Positions 34,604 to 47,560 of a DNA stretch of 64,000 nt are shown here, piece after piece (position 1 is the first letter of the stretch; the number at the start of each line of letters is the position of its first letter). The position numbers and the translations under genes were made by a program. Location of the stretch: contig JAVTVY010018834.1 of assembly GCA_036873755.1 (NCBI GenBank), forward strand, positions 1-64,000, in the 5' to 3' direction. This stretch comes from Hanleya hanleyi (taxonomy: Eukaryota > Mollusca > Polyplacophora > Lepidopleurida > Hanleyidae). A model generated the notes under the pieces. The model was not told the origin of the DNA. It ran no database searches and saw only the letters and a program-made list of their open reading frames with translations.

Positions 34604-37283
34604 ATGGGAAGAAAACGTTACATGGTTACGCCGGTCGCTCATAACAAACTTCAACTACTGAACGAGCGAAACACTGCATGTAGTTGGTATGGCCAGTATC
34701 GGACAATCGATTCGGACGCATCTTCGTCACAGACTGAGAGTAGCGACAGTGAAACTGAGTTGCCAGAGCATGGTCGGATATTTTCAGGGGCTTCTGCTAG
34801 AAAGATTTTGTCAAGAATCAGAGAACAGGAACACCGAGATGAGGTAAAACAATGATCTAAATTATCTAAATCATTATGGCATAAAAGAAATGTATATTTT
34901 TTTATGAATCATCTGACGCAAGTTGTTTGTTATACACATATACCTGTAAATATTATCATATCATATATTGTAGAAGTACTGGGAAGAACGCCTGGGAAAT
35001 TAATACAGTACCACATACAACTAAAAGGTTCATTTTATTTATTTATTTATTTATTTTCAGGATTCAGAAAGCGAGGATGATTTGGAGAATACCCAAATCT
35101 CTTTCCCTGCAGGGGCCGGGAATATGATATGGGGGTGTGATGAACTGATTGCCAGCCTGGAACATCACGCCGTTTGTTCAAGATAATATGATATGGGGGT
35201 GTGATGAACTGATTGCCAGCCTGGAACATCAAGCCGTTTGTTCAAGATGCTTTATAGGAAAACTTTCTCTTGCCGAGAAACCGGGATGTCGCCAGGGATG
35301 GAGAAGCAGCATCACTTGGATATGTTCCAATGCCGATTGTATGAACTCCCAAGCTGCCCAATATTTTCCCACATCAAAGAGTACCAACAATGCCTACGAT
35401 ATCAACCGACTTTTGGTGCTTGGTATGAGAGCAATTGGCAAAGGCAGAGCTGCGGCAGATAAAGTCAGCGCTTATTTACAGTTATCACCACCTCTGGCAC
35501 AAAGACACTGGTGTCGACATACCAAAGTCTTGCAAGAAAAAGTTAAAGACATCACCGAAGAAACATTTGAGCATGCTGCACTAAAGTTGAAAAGACTCCA
35601 GCTTGAAGATAGTTCATCTGTCAACATCGAAGACGTCGACGCTGTCAGAGATGCGGTTGTAGATGTTGCCGTGTCAGTGGATGGATCATGGTTGACACGG
35701 GGATATTATTCTCGACATGCGTTTGTATCCGTGATTTCTGTCGACACAGGGGTATGTCTCGACCGTGCGTATTTGTGTTCCACCTGTCGTGCGTGCAAGA
35801 GATGGGAGGGCAAGTCCAAAACGTCGGGCAGGTATATGACATTCTTCGAAGAACACTTTCCTGAATGCCCACTGAATCACGACGGCTCGTCACAGTCGAT
35901 GGAACCCGAGGGAGCGGAACAGCTGTTTTGCCGATCATTAGAGAAACACAACCTTCGCTACACAACATACATCGGCGATGGTGACAGCAAAAGTTTTCAA
36001 CGTGTGATAAAGGCTCAGCCATATGGTCCAGACGTCACGATAGTAAAAGAAGAGTGTGTAGGACACGCTCAGAAGCGGATGGGTACAAGGCTTCGTACCC
36101 TCGTCAACAAAAAGAAAGGTACACGCAGGTCTCATTTGGATACAGAAAAGAACAATGATGATTACATTTATAACTTATTATTCAAATACTAAATATATAA
36201 TGAGATAGTTGTGGCATGATAATGGAAATAGTACTATTATTATATGCAATCACATAACGATAAAATATGTATGGTAATCTCTGAGTGATTACTGTTCATT
36301 TGATGTCTTTCGTATTCCAGGTATAAAACTGGACGATGGAAAACCTCTGTCAGGGAAAGGGCGTTTGACGCAAAAGAGGATCGACAGTTTTCAAGTCTTT
36401 TACGGTGTTGCCTTGCGATCCAACAAAGGTGACCTTGATGGAATGTGTCGATCCACGCGGGCCATTCTCAGCCACTATAGCAGCACAACAGATGACCCAC
36501 AGCATGACGACTGCCCACCCGGGAGGACGAGCTGGTGTAAATGGCAGCTTGACCGAGCAACTGGAAAAACAACTTATAAGCCACCGAAACATCCAATATC
36601 ACCTGCAATCGCCAAAGAAATACAGCCGATCTTCGATGAGCTGTCGGATGAGACTCTCCTGCAGGCATGTCTAAATGGTCAAACGCAAAACCAGAATGAG
36701 TCGCTGCATCACCTCATCTGGTCGTGTGTTCCCAAAGACCAGTACCACGCCCCTTCAAAAGTGCAGCTCGGTATCGACATGTCTGTTCTTCTCTTCAATC
36801 AAGGCACGACGGCTACAGTTACTGCTATTTTCTCCTCATTAGGGTAAGTAATCGTGCAATTCGAATGCTCTCGTTTAGGAAAAATTACGCTTAGTCAATG
36901 TATAATCCAAATAACTACATTATGTCTGTGAAAATTTATTGCTTCACTCACAAAATTAAAAATGAGTCAAGACTGACTTGCTTTGGTTCCTTTATTCTCA
37001 TTGTGAGCTAAACTTTTATCCTTATCTTTGTAGACTGGATCTAATGACATCATCAAAACAGATGTTCATCAGAACAGACAAGAGGAGGATACGTGATGTG
37101 TCATACCAGGCAGGAGAGAAGGCGAAGCAAGCCAGAAAGAAACGCCGTCACGAAAAGATCAACCAATTAGATGCTTTCGAGAAAGATGAAGAGACATCCT
37201 ACCTAAGTGGTGCTTTTCATTCCGGAATGACAAGAGAGCGAAAGTGCCGAAAATGCCAAAAACCAATGAAGGGGCATCCGTGA
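34604..37283 (+). pseudogene. Mutator-like transposase gene, four exons, exon 2 damaged
   Basis: Exons: 34604-34843 (ATG, starts MGRKRYMVTPVAHNK; donor GAG/GTAAAA), 35061-36118 (acceptor TTATTTTCAG; donor AAAG/GTACAC), 36321-36843 (acceptor TATTCCAG; donor AGG/GTAAGT) and 37034-37283 (acceptor CTTTGTAG; ends KPMKGHP stop). Splice phases 0, 1 and 2 all join correctly. The protein matches the animal Mutator-like transposase domain. It shows an N-terminal CSRC zinc-like motif, the first catalytic aspartate in VDGSW, a Cys-rich insert (CSTCRACKRW, FPECPLNHDG), the second aspartate in YIGDGDSKSF, KEECVGHAQKRMG, CPPGRTSWCKW, and the third acidic residue in QNQNESLHHLIW. The C-terminus is lysine/arginine-rich with RKCRKC. 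A 64-bp tandem duplication in exon 2 shifts the frame and creates a TAA at 35184-35186. Otherwise it is intact, so it is recently broken or mis-assembled. Confidence 0.88.
35121..35248. repeat. 64-bp tandem duplication inside the transposase exon
   Basis: Unit 1 (35121-35184) and unit 2 (35185-35248) begin AATATGATATGGGGG and differ at one base (C at 35168, A at 35232). Since 64 is not a multiple of 3, reading from the splice acceptor meets TAA at 35184, while unit 2 opens the frame that runs through the catalytic domain. Confidence 0.97.
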
Positions 37284-39344
37284 TCGACATGCCCTTTATA
37301 AACGATCCGGAGAAACCTGTAAGAACATTGCAGCACCCCTTTATAGACATCCTTGTGGACTTTGACTTTGTATACTGTTATACTATGCTTGTGTGACTGG
37401 GCATTATTCGTGTGCGAACCCTTATGAACAAAAAGCAAAACACCGGCTTCCTCTAATGTGAACTTTGTATATACTGTGGTGGTGGAAATAAGACTCCTTT
37501 TTGACAATTTCCCGAAGGAAAAATGACAAATACTGTGTACATAATTAAAATTTATTGATAAATCTCAATATTCGTTATTACTTCATTCTGCATTATCGCA
37601 TTGTACATGCGGTAAATGTATAATGTGAGGTATTCATCCAAAATAAATACTTTACATAAAGTTTTGCTGATATATTCACCATCGTACATATAATTATAAA
37701 GAAGGCAAACATTATTCTCGCAAATTGTATACTTTCGCGATAACAGTAAAGTTTTTTAACTCCACACCGGAAATGGCTGCGGCCAGTTTTTCCCGTTTGA
37801 GGTCTGAAGAGTGATCAGTTTCTGTTTTCTTCTCTTTCCTTGAGCTAGACCTTTTGAGCTAGGCAATTAAATCCATGAATGTCCAATTGCCGCAAATCAC
37901 ATCTCTGTAAGCCTTCTATAGAATGCTAATTGGTGGTCGACGTCTACTCAATCACCCGCGGTGAGGGATTTCGGAAGGCGTGAAAACTGATCAATGGGGC
38001 ATATTCCAGCATAAAAAGTCATCTTCGTGACTGGTTTTCTACACTTTCTCAAAATATATTGTTCCAAAATGATTAAAGAACGTTTGGTCTATAATCCCTA
38101 TATGTTGTGTGAGAATATTGTGTCATTATCATGACGTAGCGGACAATAATTACAGATTATCATCTGAAAAGTAGATTATTTTTGTTTACGCTCTATAGCC
38201 GACATATTTTTTTACACGGCAGGTACATACAAACTTGCTAATAACTTCTCTATTTCCCATCCGATTACGTCAATTTTTGGGGAGCATAAAATGTACACTA
38301 CAGTCCGAACGAAGGTGTCTCAGTTTTTCAAAATTTTGACTTGTTTTGAAGTTACTGGAACTTGAAATAGACTTTCATTTTGTTTCCAAAAATAAACTTT
38401 ACAACGCTCTCAAACTTTTTCTAAGAGTTTAAAAAAAACTGAGACACTTGTTTGGTTTGAAAGGTTTATTATCACCATGCAAAATCTCGGACTCGTTACT
38501 TGTAAAATAATAGGTGAAATTAGCGATATAAAAAAGACTTTATTTTTTTTAAATAACTGTTTTCTAACTGCAATAAAACCAGTGAAATAAACGTAAGAAT
38601 TAAATTTTTACTTTATTTGGAACGCCCGAATCGTGATCTTTCCAACCATATAAAACATATATAGGTATGTGGAGTGGTTGTGATGGAATGAGACAGAATA
38701 CACGAGGGTGTCTAGTATCAGGCGCTACCCCGGGCCTTGAGTCCTTAATTCGGTCATTTTCTTATTTATATATCATGACCCAACTACATTCATACAGTTC
38801 CAAGCCTCACCTAGTACCTCTAAGTCTGCTCCTCTATCCATTTTATTGGAACAACCATCACTTACGGTTTCTAGAATCATAAAATGAATTTGTGTTCAAT
38901 GGTATGAACAGTGTTGAAGAATTTGGAAATATAGCTGGCGTCGCCGTAGCGTGAGGAAAGCAGCTGATAGACGGTCTTACAGATTTTCATATGAAAATTA
39001 TTCAATTCATATCATAGATTCACGGAAATTGTTCTGAAATGGTGAGGTTGGAAATGTCAACTCAAAATCTTCAAAGTCGGGTACCAGAGGAGGGGTGGGG
39101 ACGGGGGGACGGGGGGGGGCTAATGTCACACTCAAGGCTATTTCACTCATATACTGACAGGCAGTTTGGTTGGGGGAGAAAGCTGGAGTACCCGGGTCGG
39201 GTACGGGTACTTCATTATAGACGGGATAGCAAATATCATATTCGACGTTCAATGTTCAGTGAAATTTTCGCGACAATAATAGAAAGACCGTATTTCGTTT
39301 GACAGTACCAATTCAAAATATGTATGCAATACAAATAATAAAAA
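37284..39344. other. 3' flank of the Mutator-like gene, unassigned
   Basis: No further gene. GTGTCTCAGTTTTT at about 38312 and its complement AAAAACTGAGACAC at about 38432-38445 form an inverted pair about 110 bp apart, probably a small foldback element. G-rich tract near 39095-39118. Confidence 0.45.
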
Positions 39345-39650
39345 TAAGACGGTTTCCTACAAGAGAGAAGCGGTCAACAGTTTTTCTAGTGATGTTCTAT
39401 ACATAAAATCCTCATCACTGACCAATGTCATATATCCAAATGAATACCAAATCGTTTTCATAGTATTTATGTCACGTCATAGTATTTATGTCACGTCATA
39501 GTATTTATGTCACGTCATAGTATTTATGTCACGTCATAGTATTTATGTCACGCTTTGATTATGACCGTTCATTTGAACACCATGAAGATGAAGAACAATA
39601 CATGTTATTTAAATGACCCCTAGCCCCGGGATAAGCGGAATTATACACAT
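39345..39650 (-). repeat. R1 copy 2 carrying an internal 19-bp minisatellite
   Basis: GTTTCCTACAAGAGAGAAGCG, then five units of CATAGTATTTATGTCACGT (19 bp, 39459-39553) that end in the core CACGCTTTGATTATGACCG, then CCCTAGCCCCGGGATAAGCGG. The minisatellite has grown inside the repeat just before the shared core. Confidence 0.85.
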
Positions 39651-40460
39651 GTTGCAAATGATATTTATTAAAGAATATGAATGAAACTTTGAATGGAGGC
39701 GTTTGGTTGTATAGCCCTGTTTTTTGCAGTGTGGCTATACAGCTGAAATGTTGCTGAACGCGACCACAATTCTCTCTCTCTCGCTACCAGGCAAGATAGT
39801 CCGCCGTATGCAAGTCCTTCTGGAATATTGCTATCCAGAAATAGGTAGTTGACTATGTCAAAATTTTAAACGTCTGTCATGTCGTAGATCCGAAATGCGA
39901 GAAAGCTCTGATCATTTTGGTGAAGATATAGGTGCAGATATGGTATTTCATCTTAGCTATCAGATCCCAGCTATCAATCTGAGCTACCAGTCCTAGCTGA
40001 TGCCATTGCCGAGACTCCATACAAAGCAAGATTCAGCTGGCACCAGAAGTATGACCAATCGTCTGTCCACCTTGTTGACACGAGCCTCACATCAAGTCAT
40101 TTTGGGGAAAGTATGGTAATGCTATTACTGCTAATCTCTTGAAGAAAACAAATTTGTTTTTAAAATTGTCTTTTTATGCCTGTTTGTAATGCCTGTCGAA
40201 CGTGAAAGATCTTTCGATTTCACGAGAAACATGAACCATCCAAAAATATTGAAAGAGCCAATGCAATTATCCAGAACTGTCTAATTTTCAACTGGACGAG
40301 GCAACAGTCATTATGGCGGCACAGACTCTCAAAACAATAGTTGGGGGAGGGGAGTTAGGGTGAAATGTCGAAATATGGGGTCTCTATAAATAAACCCATG
40401 CTTTATATGGAAACACCGGTTCTATGTTTTCAATGATAACGGCAAGGCCGTTCCTTCACA

Positions 40461-40720
40461 TTCACCAAACACTATAACGACGATCTTCTCGCTGTGAATA
40501 ATTGCTATATAAAAGATGCAGTGAAGAATATATATTCATCTTCACTGGATTTTGAAGGAAACAACCGATTGCCTTAATTGCACGTCATATTTAGGCCTAT
40601 ATCTCTTTAATACATATCTCGTCTTTATGACACCAGAGATGATTACAATTTCGACATCGTAAAATATCCCTTTTTGGAAACTAATATTCTGGTGAGATTG
40701 ATCCGTGATTCACTATGGAT
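40461..40720 (+). pseudogene. Reverse transcriptase remnant, copy 1
   Basis: Heavily decayed relative of the sequence at 55628-56016: FTKHYNDDLLAVNN replaces FTKRYMDDLLAVHN, and further on LYDTRDDYNFDIVKYPFLETNI is recoverable across frame breaks. The catalytic YxDD is altered at its second residue only. No intact frame. Confidence 0.65.
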
Positions 40721-40739
40721 CTAAGCTAGAGATGAGATA

Positions 40740-42285
40740 TGATCGCCATTTGCAGGTCTTTCTCAGAAATTGCCATTCATGAAGGGGGCGCTCTAACTTG
40801 TAGTTATCTACTCTGAATTTCGTTAGAGAGAGTTCATCAACATACCTGATCAAGTACTAATTTCCATTATGACTCTGTAGTTATAACTTTGAGTTATATA
40901 TATCATAACGAGAAGCAGCGGGATCGTTAACAATTTGTCGCTTCAAATTAACTTGCCTTTATATCCCCTCAGCGAACAGATAGATGTCTTCATATCAACT
41001 AGTAGTTTGGTACCGTTTGAAATATCTATAATCTGTTGGTACATGGAGTTCTTTTAAGAAGATTACAGGTTCAGGCCAAGAGGTTAAAGGTTAAATGCCT
41101 GTCAATATATTTACATAGTTCAAACGTGCAACTCCGCTTTTTCACAGAGCATATATGTATAGTGTGGATCAGAAGCATAATTCAAGCAATAAAGATTTAA
41201 TCGAAATTGGGCGTGTGTGGAAATTTAACACACTTTATGTTGCCTAACAGCCAGTTGCGGCATGAATATATGTCAAATATATCCTCATTCTTTCTAGTGA
41301 TAACATTCTCAATCAATTACAATGAGTTTTTAACGAGCTTCTCTCAGGTCCACTTACAGCTTCGTTTAGTACACGTGTTAAGAATGGGGGCACTAAGGCC
41401 TTTGACGAGCATATGGTAAACTTAAAATAAACGAAAATGTTGCCCAACCTCTTTATGTTTTTGTTGATAGTTTTCAGATGAATTCTTTTAATGTATTTTC
41501 ACACTAGATAAAACCCAAGATACAGAGACCAAGAAATAACAACAGTCAAGCAGTTTGTTTCAACACCCATCACTTAGCTAAATAAACACATATTTTAGTT
41601 GATGATACAAAATTCTTAGCAACAGCCAAAACCCACGTTTAGCGTAGCATGACGTAAGACCTATCTTGCATATGATTTATGGTACTGTTCTAAAGCAATC
41701 TATTTTCACAAGTCCTAAGTCTGTGTCTACTTCTCTTTCTCTTTCAGGGAATGTAGTAAAATCTTTGTTTTCTCTAAACTTCCAAAGAGTGCTTATGCCC
41801 ATTCCCTCAATAGGTTTCATATAAGTATCACCTAAAAGAATGGATCTGCCATTGGCGCCCAATCACTACAGTATATTTTGCATTTAATTAATATAACACC
41901 ACTTGTGTTTAAGATCAGCTGATATACATGTACCTTACTTACTGCCAAGCACTAGTTTTCTTGGAAGATCGGAAAGATGAGCTTTTCTCAGTGATACCAG
42001 CCAGATAACGTGATATTATCCTGCTGAATCGTGGATTTCGTTCTCATTCGCTGCGAGTTATGAATGCGGTCGTCATGGTTTCGGCTGGATAACCCCCATA
42101 TTAACAGTGCTTTGAATTGTTTGAGCTTTGTAAATAAGTGTTATTCCCTAACTTAAGTATATCGAAGGTAATAACTCCAGAAGAATAAGGTCTTTGGATG
42201 ATGGGTTCGGACAAGTCAAGATGAACTCAAGTTTTTGTCTACCGTCATATTGCTGTCAGTATTAAAGGAGTAAATCACTTTCCTG
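40740..42285. other. Unassigned sequence
   Basis: No gene or clear repeat recognised; AT-rich. Confidence 0.4.
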
Positions 42286-42360
42286 TCCATGCCCCTATGG
42301 AGCTATGACATCCATGCCCCTATGGAGCTATGACATCCATGCCCCTATGGAGCTATGACA
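42286..42360. repeat. 25-bp minisatellite, 3 units
   Basis: Three identical units beginning TCCATGCCCCTATGGAGC. Each unit holds the palindrome CCATGCCCCTATGG-like core. Confidence 0.95.
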
Positions 42361-42849
42361 TGGGGATTTGGGGAATTATTCAGAACATTATTATTCAGAA
42401 TTATTCTGAATAATCTAACAATAATATCCAGACACCTCGAAGACCAAACTACCAGAAAATATGTTTAACTGTCACAATAGAATCATTTATACCTATTGAT
42501 AGTCATTCCAAAGTGAAATATGTCTGACGAAAATTTAAAAAAAAGTAAGGTGACCCCCATTTTATTTCGTATTTCGCAGGAATTAAATAAATTGGGTTTA
42601 ATATTGTAAATTACAGAACGTTTGACTTTGGGAAATCCGTCTAATGAACTTTAAACATGAAAACGGGCTTTTTCCCCTACTAAATCTAATGATACTGGGT
42701 GCATAAACAAATCTCGCAATATTCCTATAAACAGTAAAATTAACTCCCTGCTTTTATTCCACGATTCGTCTTATCTTTGCCAAACAAGTTACTGCTGAAA
42801 GTTTAGGCACATTCTGACTGTTATATATGAACGTGATCTACTCTCTTAA

Positions 42850-43617
42850 GGGTACTGAGCCCTCCTGCACACACTTTTACAAACCCTCTAGAACTTGTCT
42901 TAATACAGCTGAAACTATGCCTCATAGCTATGATAATGTATATGTGTCTTGAAAGTACATTTCTTCAGGATTCCAAATATATAAATTTGTTCACAGTAAA
43001 CCTGCAGGTTGTGAAGATATTCGGATTTTAAACAAATTTAATTTAAAATTTAGTTTAAATTTTTTAAATGCTATTTTCAAAAAAAGTATTCAACTTACAA
43101 TAACTTACTTCATCATTTCCTGTGGAAAACAACTCAAACAGGAAATCCTTGTCTCAGTTTTATCAGTTTTGGTCTAGTTTTCATTCTATTGACATTTAAT
43201 GGAATATTTATTTACAAAATTGAGCATCTCACAGTTTTGAACTTTGGAGTTCAATTAATTATCAATAAAATCAGAACTAGACCAAAATTGACAAAACTGA
43301 GACACGGTTTTCCTGTTGGATTTGCCTCCTACAGGAAATGATGACGTAAGAGATGACGTAAATGATGACGTAAATTGAACACTTTTATGAAAATAGCCAT
43401 TTAAAAAAGAAGGCTCATTTTTTTATTTTTTTTTAACATTCGAATATCTTCACAACCTACAGATTTACGGCGAGCAAATTTATTTATTTAAAATCCTTAG
43501 GAAATGCGCTTTCAAAAAATTATATACATTACTATTGGTATAAGGCATAGTTTTAGCTGTATGAAGACAAATTCTACAGGGTGTGTAAAATTTTCTGCAG
43601 GAGGGCTCTGTATCCTC
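42850..43617. mobile_element. Large foldback element, arms of about 370 bp
   Basis: The left arm begins GGGTACTGAGCCCTCCTGCA; the reverse complement of the right end reads GGATACAGAGCCCTCCTGCA. The match continues through AGCTGAAACTATGCC, GGTTGTGAAGATATTCG and GTCTCAGTTTTATCAGTTTTGG almost to the centre near 43225. Mismatches are scattered, so this is an old palindrome. No coding capacity. Confidence 0.9.
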
Positions 43618-43629
43618 AACGATCGAATA

Positions 43630-46200
43630 TGCATCTATACTCTGCTGTGTACAATACTCATTCGGGAATGCTCAAGTGTTATTCAATTTTTACGTTTTCC
43701 TACAAAATGTATCGAGGGCCATTTCTCGCAAGACGACTATTGACTTTTTAGTCCAAGTTTGTGTGAATATTTCTTCAAACGTGCCAAACTTAAACGTATA
43801 GATCTACCTTTCCACAAATATGCGAAATTGCACCTACATGTAGATTGTGTGATGCTGAAAAGGTATATTCAAATATAAGACAATTTTAGCTTGTGATCCA
43901 AATATGCTGATTATAATGTATATAACCAGGGTTACTACCTCCTAAAATGGCCAACCCGAACCTGCATTGATTTCTCCTTCTATAAAACCATGCAATTAGA
44001 ATTGTTAATACCGATTTCTAATCCATAAATTTTAGTTATCAGCATGGATGAGTGAGATTAGAATAAGAGCACGTATAGCCACAATGGTCGCTATGGGTAT
44101 TTGAATACGTCATATGCCAACTGCGTAAATATAACCAGAAAGGTACAAAATGTGATCCTCATATTAATACGACTGCAAGCTGGAATTCCTAAAAGACGAA
44201 CAATTGACGGACCGTCTCGGTCCATATGCCAAGCATTATATAACGATATCATTATTCTGAATAATTTCCCAGACTCTGTGAAAATCCATCTCTATTGAAT
44301 TTGAAAGAAATCACCAATTTACCACTATACTAGGACTCATACCTTTATAAGATTAGATACCACTTCGACATTAAGACTATGACGCGATTAAACTTTCGAC
44401 ATTTTCATACCTGTTATAGAGTACTTGTACATTACCTATGGATATCTTTACTGGTAGCATCCTGCAAATTTCAAGCAACGCCTAAAAGCAATATTTGATA
44501 AGACAGGTTAAACCCGGAATATAAGTCTCTTAAACATCATGAATGAATTGAAATTAAACGATGAATTGCAATTCTAGCTAAACACCATGCACTTCCATAT
44601 CGATAAAAGATTGCGTGTCAATGAGATGACGTTCTGTGCTCCATGGTACCTTGCTTTGAGAAAGTAGCTGGTTTGTATTTCTATTTTATAACATATGGAT
44701 CTGGGTGATATACGAAAAGATATTGAGAAAATATTTCGCATATGAGGTATGTGCTCTTTCCAGAAGCTAGGTGTCGTGATGGTCATTGTACAAGTTATTC
44801 TTCATAATAGTTAATTTTAATGCATTTTCCGATATGAAATTATTCGAGTGTAAACAAGTCTTCGAATATAATTGTATGTTGCAACAAAGGCAGCAACAAA
44901 GGCGTCTGTTGAAAAATGGTCAGGCTATAGTTTGATGGAATATGGATGATTTATTCCTATTCCATAAGGTAATGTTTTAAAGGATGAAGATCATTTTGGA
45001 TATTTCATATAGAATATATAGACAACCAAGAGCACTATAAAACGTCCTACAGTTGGTATTCATTACACAAACAAAAGGTATGAAATTGCGTCAGCAGTTT
45101 TTCTCATATATTGACATTCGCATTGATGTCGCGTTAAATGCACTGTCCTACCACAAAAATAGTCGTATCTCACATGAAAAAATGTCTCATCAATCTGGAG
45201 TCGTCACATATAACTTGACTTAAAATTAGGTTAATAATGTATAGGCCAGGCAAAACAAGTTCTTAAAGAACTGAACAGGTTCTACGCTTGTACAGAATGA
45301 AATTGAACTTTTTCTTTTTTTAATTATACAAAAATAATTGTAGTGAAAGTTTATATAAAATGGGCTTAGTCTTCGATTTCGTCTTCAGCGATTGCAATTG
45401 TTTTAATTTGATCCCAAGTTTCCAACATCTAACGTATCTGAAGCAGGATGGTGTGGGACAAAAGCTAACATTTGGCGATCCCGACAATGATAGCCTGGAA
45501 TTTTCACATGAATATATAATACAGATATTTGACCACACAGCTGCGTTTGTGGGATATTCTGTCTTGTTTAGTTGATTTAGTGTTTTGTCGCCTTGACTGG
45601 AACCATTAATTTTATCATCACCTGCTCAACAAGATGTTACTATTAGCCTTCTAAGTAAAATGCACTTATAGAGATCTAATAAAAACGTTTGCTTTTCTCC
45701 TTCTGAGCTTTCAATCTACTCCAAGTAATTGAGTATTCCATATGTAAAATCCATTGAGACACGATGCTACGCTCGTTACCTGACGATCTCATGGTTGACT
45801 GTTTCCTACGCTCGAAAAAAACAGAAATGCGGAAATTTGGCACATGGCTACAAATCAGTAAATGAGTTACTTAAGTATCAAAGCAAAGCTCGTTAAAAAC
45901 TCATTTTGCTGATGATTCGGAGTACACCTTTTTCGGCAACAGTGCTACTGCCCTTCCAAGAGTGCTGGTGGTAATCAATTTTGCAAATGCGCCCAGAGCA
46001 GCATTCTCATGGCATCAGAGAGTATACCTCCTACTATCAGATATACCGACAGGTTAGGTGTATACAAACTCTGACATTGGGAGAATTTCAGTGCCAATGA
46101 CTGAATAAAGGAAACACAATAACTACCAGAGAATACCATATACTATAATATGTATAAACATCGTAAGAAAACTTGCGCCAGTGTAGGTGCAAACATCATA
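43630..46200. other. Unassigned sequence
   Basis: No gene recognised. Overlapping frames on both strands at 45320-45575 lack domains. Confidence 0.4.
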
Positions 46201-46461
46201 CCGTGGCATGCCCACACATGCCCGATATGCCGTGGCATGCCCACACATGCCCGATATGCCGTGGCATGCCCACACATGCCCGATATGCCGTGGCATGCCC
46301 ACACATGCCCGATATGCCGTGGCATGCCCACACATGCCCGATATGCCGTGGCATGCCCACACATGCCTGATATGCCGTGGCATGCCCACACATGTCCGAT
46401 ATGCCGTGGCATGCCCACACATGCCCGATATACCGTGGCATGCCCACACATGCCCGATATG
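46201..46461. repeat. 29-bp minisatellite, 9 units
   Basis: Nine units of CCGTGGCATGCCCACACATG plus CCCGATATG, differing at a few positions. It abuts R2 copy 2. Because 29 is not divisible by three and the unit lacks stops, all frames on both strands stay open, giving false coding signals. Confidence 0.96.
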
Positions 46462-46870
46462 CCAGAGATGGGACAAATTGACGTCTGGCGACTAAAAAGC
46501 AACCATATGACCATATGGAAAGCATCCATCGGCACCTAACATTCAGACCCGAGAATACAGTGGATTCTCGGACGTAGCCTTAGTATCTCAGCCGCAGTTT
46601 TATCACAGCTGTTCATGTGGAGACTACGAAGTATACATACGGCCCCTAGCACCGGCTTAAGTGGAATTAGATACGCTGACTCGGGAGCTGTGATGACAGA
46701 TCAGCTCAAACAACTCATCTGATGTTAATGGATGAGCATCGTGGACGTCTGATGGAGTGAACGCCTCAACATGGGGTAACCTGGTGAATACAAGAATACC
46801 CGGAGAAACTAGCCTGTAATGCCCTACGTCGTACGGTTTAAATTTCCCAGCAAAACAATAAACCTATCCG
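46455..46870 (+). repeat. Dispersed repeat family R2, copy 2
   Basis: GACGTCTGGCGACTAAAAAG, CCGAGAATACAGTGGATTC, GTATCTCAGCCGCAGTTTTA, CCCTAGCACCGGCTTAAG and GATGACAGATCAGCTCAAAC appear in the same order as in copy 1 (19984-20430). A different VNTR sits at its left edge. Confidence 0.88.
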
Positions 46871-47299
46871 ATATCCGATATAAAACATATAGGATATCAC
46901 TGAAGAATTGAATTAATATGAACTGGAATAAATTTATATAATTTTTCATTTCTATTGCGTCCTCTCGACAAGAAAGGATGCGATCCATTCACACTGACCA
47001 ATGTTATTAATGTTGAGGTTCTTTAGTGACTGAACTAATTCCTACTTTTATCTCCATCATCTCTAGTATGACGCCGATTTGACGGAAATGATAAAATGAT
47101 AATTATCATCTGCTATGAGATTTTAGATGATGGCCGTTAAAATTACCGCTTCAGCAATAGCGCGTGACGTGAAGTCTTTAGGTTTCATATGGACTTGATC
47201 CAACTTGAAGGAGTCAAAGACATAACATCTTAAATATACTTGGTCTCACAATGCATCTATTAATTTACTTCCCTGTCGTTGGTTTCACGACTCTACAAG

Positions 47300-47560
47300 T
47301 TCATAGGAATTAAGAATACTAATCAGCTATACGGATTTGCTATTTTTGGAACGTCATAATATCTTGCTGGCATCTTTGAAAACTGTTCTCTCTTGCAGGA
47401 AACTAGCCTATGTTTTATGTACACTATGGTTTATATTTTTAATTTTGTGCTAATGATATTATACGATTTAGGTCTATGGATTATGGACGCAGAAATTTCT
47501 CAATGGACGACGGCTAAATATTGGATGACGGACTAGACGCTTGTATGCATACTCGATCAT
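47300..47560 (+). repeat. Dispersed repeat family R1, copy 3
   Basis: AATACTAATCAGCTATACGG, ATAATATCTTGCTGGCATC, CTCTCTTGCAGGAAACTAGCC and TGGACGACGGCTAAATATTG match the copy at 56200-56440. The shared core is not evident upstream. Confidence 0.75.

Noticed and set aside
34289..37982. Terminal inverted repeats for the Mutator-like element
   Set aside because: CGCCTGCCG versus CGCCTTCCG blocks agree over only about 20 degenerate bases and show no 9-bp duplication.
46123..46539. Several open frames over 100 codons on both strands
   Set aside because: They are all produced by the stop-free 29-bp minisatellite and have no independent coding evidence.
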